Shown: piece by piece, positions 62,987 through 64,000 of the stretch | Numbering within the stretch: the stretch's first letter is position 1 | Layout of the letters: each line of letters opens with the position of its first letter | DNA from: Gadus chalcogrammus | Lineage: Eukaryota; Chordata; Actinopteri; Gadiformes; Gadidae | Assembly: GCF_026213295.1 (NCBI RefSeq) | Contig: NC_079419.1 | Location: 9,684,788 to 9,748,787, forward strand | Reading direction: 5' to 3' | Length of the DNA: 64,000 nucleotides | Translations under genes and position numbers: made by a program | Notes under the pieces: model-generated | Databases searched by the model: none | What the model was told of the DNA's origin: nothing | Seen by the model: the letters and a program-made list of their open reading frames with translations, nothing else

Positions 62987-64000
62987 CTGTTAGCTTCCCG
63001 AGATGAGTCAACCCGCTCCAACACACACACTACACCCCGGCTGCACTTTCCCTCTTGTAGAAGTGGCTTCCAACCCTTTGCATTCCCTGATCATGATGAT
63101 GATGATGATGATGATGATATCGTGAAAAAACCCAGATGTCGATTTTTCACATCTCTATTATTCAAAAAACAACATTGAAGCAAACTGCTAAAAAAAAATG
63201 TAACCCTCAAATCCCAGCGGGTATTGCAGATCAGAGTTGGCAGCCTTCGATGTTAAATATAACCGAGAATTATTGAATGGCAATTTATAGCATTGAGTTG
63301 CATCATCCTCGGTCATATGAAAATGAATTATATAAATAGATGTATACTTTGATGTCCGCAAATCTATAATAGTATATGCCAGGTGTTGTATTGACTATTA
63401 GTCGGTGTGAAACTGTGTGCTTTGTAAACTTTGCTGTCCCAGTGATATCTTCCAGAAGCTAACGTAGGTGTAGTGGAGCCGATACGTGTGTTGAAGTTTG
63501 TCGAATAGGAGTTGACGACGTATGTTGATTTTGTACAGAATTAATTTATTCAGTATTATAACTGCTGGAGGAGAATATCATAATGTCACTTTTCTTTTAT
63601 CGGTGCATGTGTGGAGAAGGATGCAGAGAAGCATATTGCAATAAACAAATGTTTTGTGTATGGCAATGGTTATAATAATCACACTGTTGTTTTGTTGGAC
63701 TTTAGAACAGACTATAGGACTAGTGCTCGAACCATCCTAGTCAGGGTCTTTTAAACTGTGGTAGACTGTTTTTGATTCGTCTACCTCAAAGTCTTCGTCA
63801 CCCCAAGACTCCTTGTTTGGTGGTTGCTAGTTACAGTGGCTAAGAACAGCAACATGTGATTATGTTCTTAACACTAGAAACCGATGCTATTGTCATGCTC
63901 TTATTTCTTAGTAACTCCATTTAAAGCAACAACTGCAAAACCTATTCCTTTTTACAGTGTGCGCATATCTTGATTTTATTATTTCTCAAACAAAACACTT
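62987..64000 (+). other. napg: napg 3' UTR and downstream DNA
   Basis: 3' UTR to about 63660 with a (GAT)8 tract at 63093-63118. Sequence after the poly(A) signal holds no recognised gene. Confidence 0.6.
63640..63645 (+). terminator. napg: napg poly(A) signal AATAAA
   Basis: Canonical AATAAA 654 bases after the stop, followed by a GT-rich stretch (TGTTTTGTGTATGG). It defines a 3' UTR of about 0.67 kb. Confidence 0.75.

Overview
The window is ray-finned fish (teleost) genomic DNA. It holds three vertebrate genes with ordinary GT-AG introns: most of mtcl1 (minus strand, 5' end inside the window, 3' end beyond base 1), all of rab12 (minus strand) and all of napg (plus strand). Teleost origin is inferred from the compact rab12 and napg introns, from several short hAT-type elements with typical fish termini, and from a very heavy load of long perfect AC/GT and AG tracts. 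That load resembles cod-like fishes, but the species is not shown by the sequence.

Layout. Bases 1-2765 are intron or downstream mtcl1 DNA with repeats. Mtcl1 coding exons run from 47645 down to 2766: eleven constitutive exons plus one alternative terminal exon at 14949-15059. Every exon boundary is phase 0. The C-D0 intron is about 21 kb and is mostly microsatellites, polypurine tracts and one well-defined hAT MITE. Bases 47646-50964 separate mtcl1 from rab12. Rab12 has six exons (57016 down to 50965, 240 residues, CC geranylgeranylation end). Its start codon lies 643 bp from that of napg, so the two genes probably share a bidirectional promoter. Napg has twelve exons (57660 to 62986, 309 residues), including an 18-nt microexon, and a poly(A) signal at 63640-63645.

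Functions. MTCL1 is a coiled-coil microtubule-crosslinking factor, RAB12 an endosomal/autophagic Rab GTPase, and NAPG is gamma-SNAP, an NSF adaptor in SNARE recycling. They share cytoskeleton and membrane-traffic themes but no pathway is implied. From memory, RAB12 lies upstream of MTCL1 in the same orientation on human 18p11.22, and NAPG is on the same chromosome arm. This supports the name mtcl1 rather than its paralogues.

Most notable finding: a 36-residue hydrophobic terminal exon lies between the large SOGA-type exon and the next coiled-coil exon. It is in phase with the upstream donor and closely resembles the membrane tail of the paralogue SOGA3/MTCL3. It predicts a roughly 980-residue tail-anchored mtcl1 isoform as an alternative to the long microtubule-binding form.
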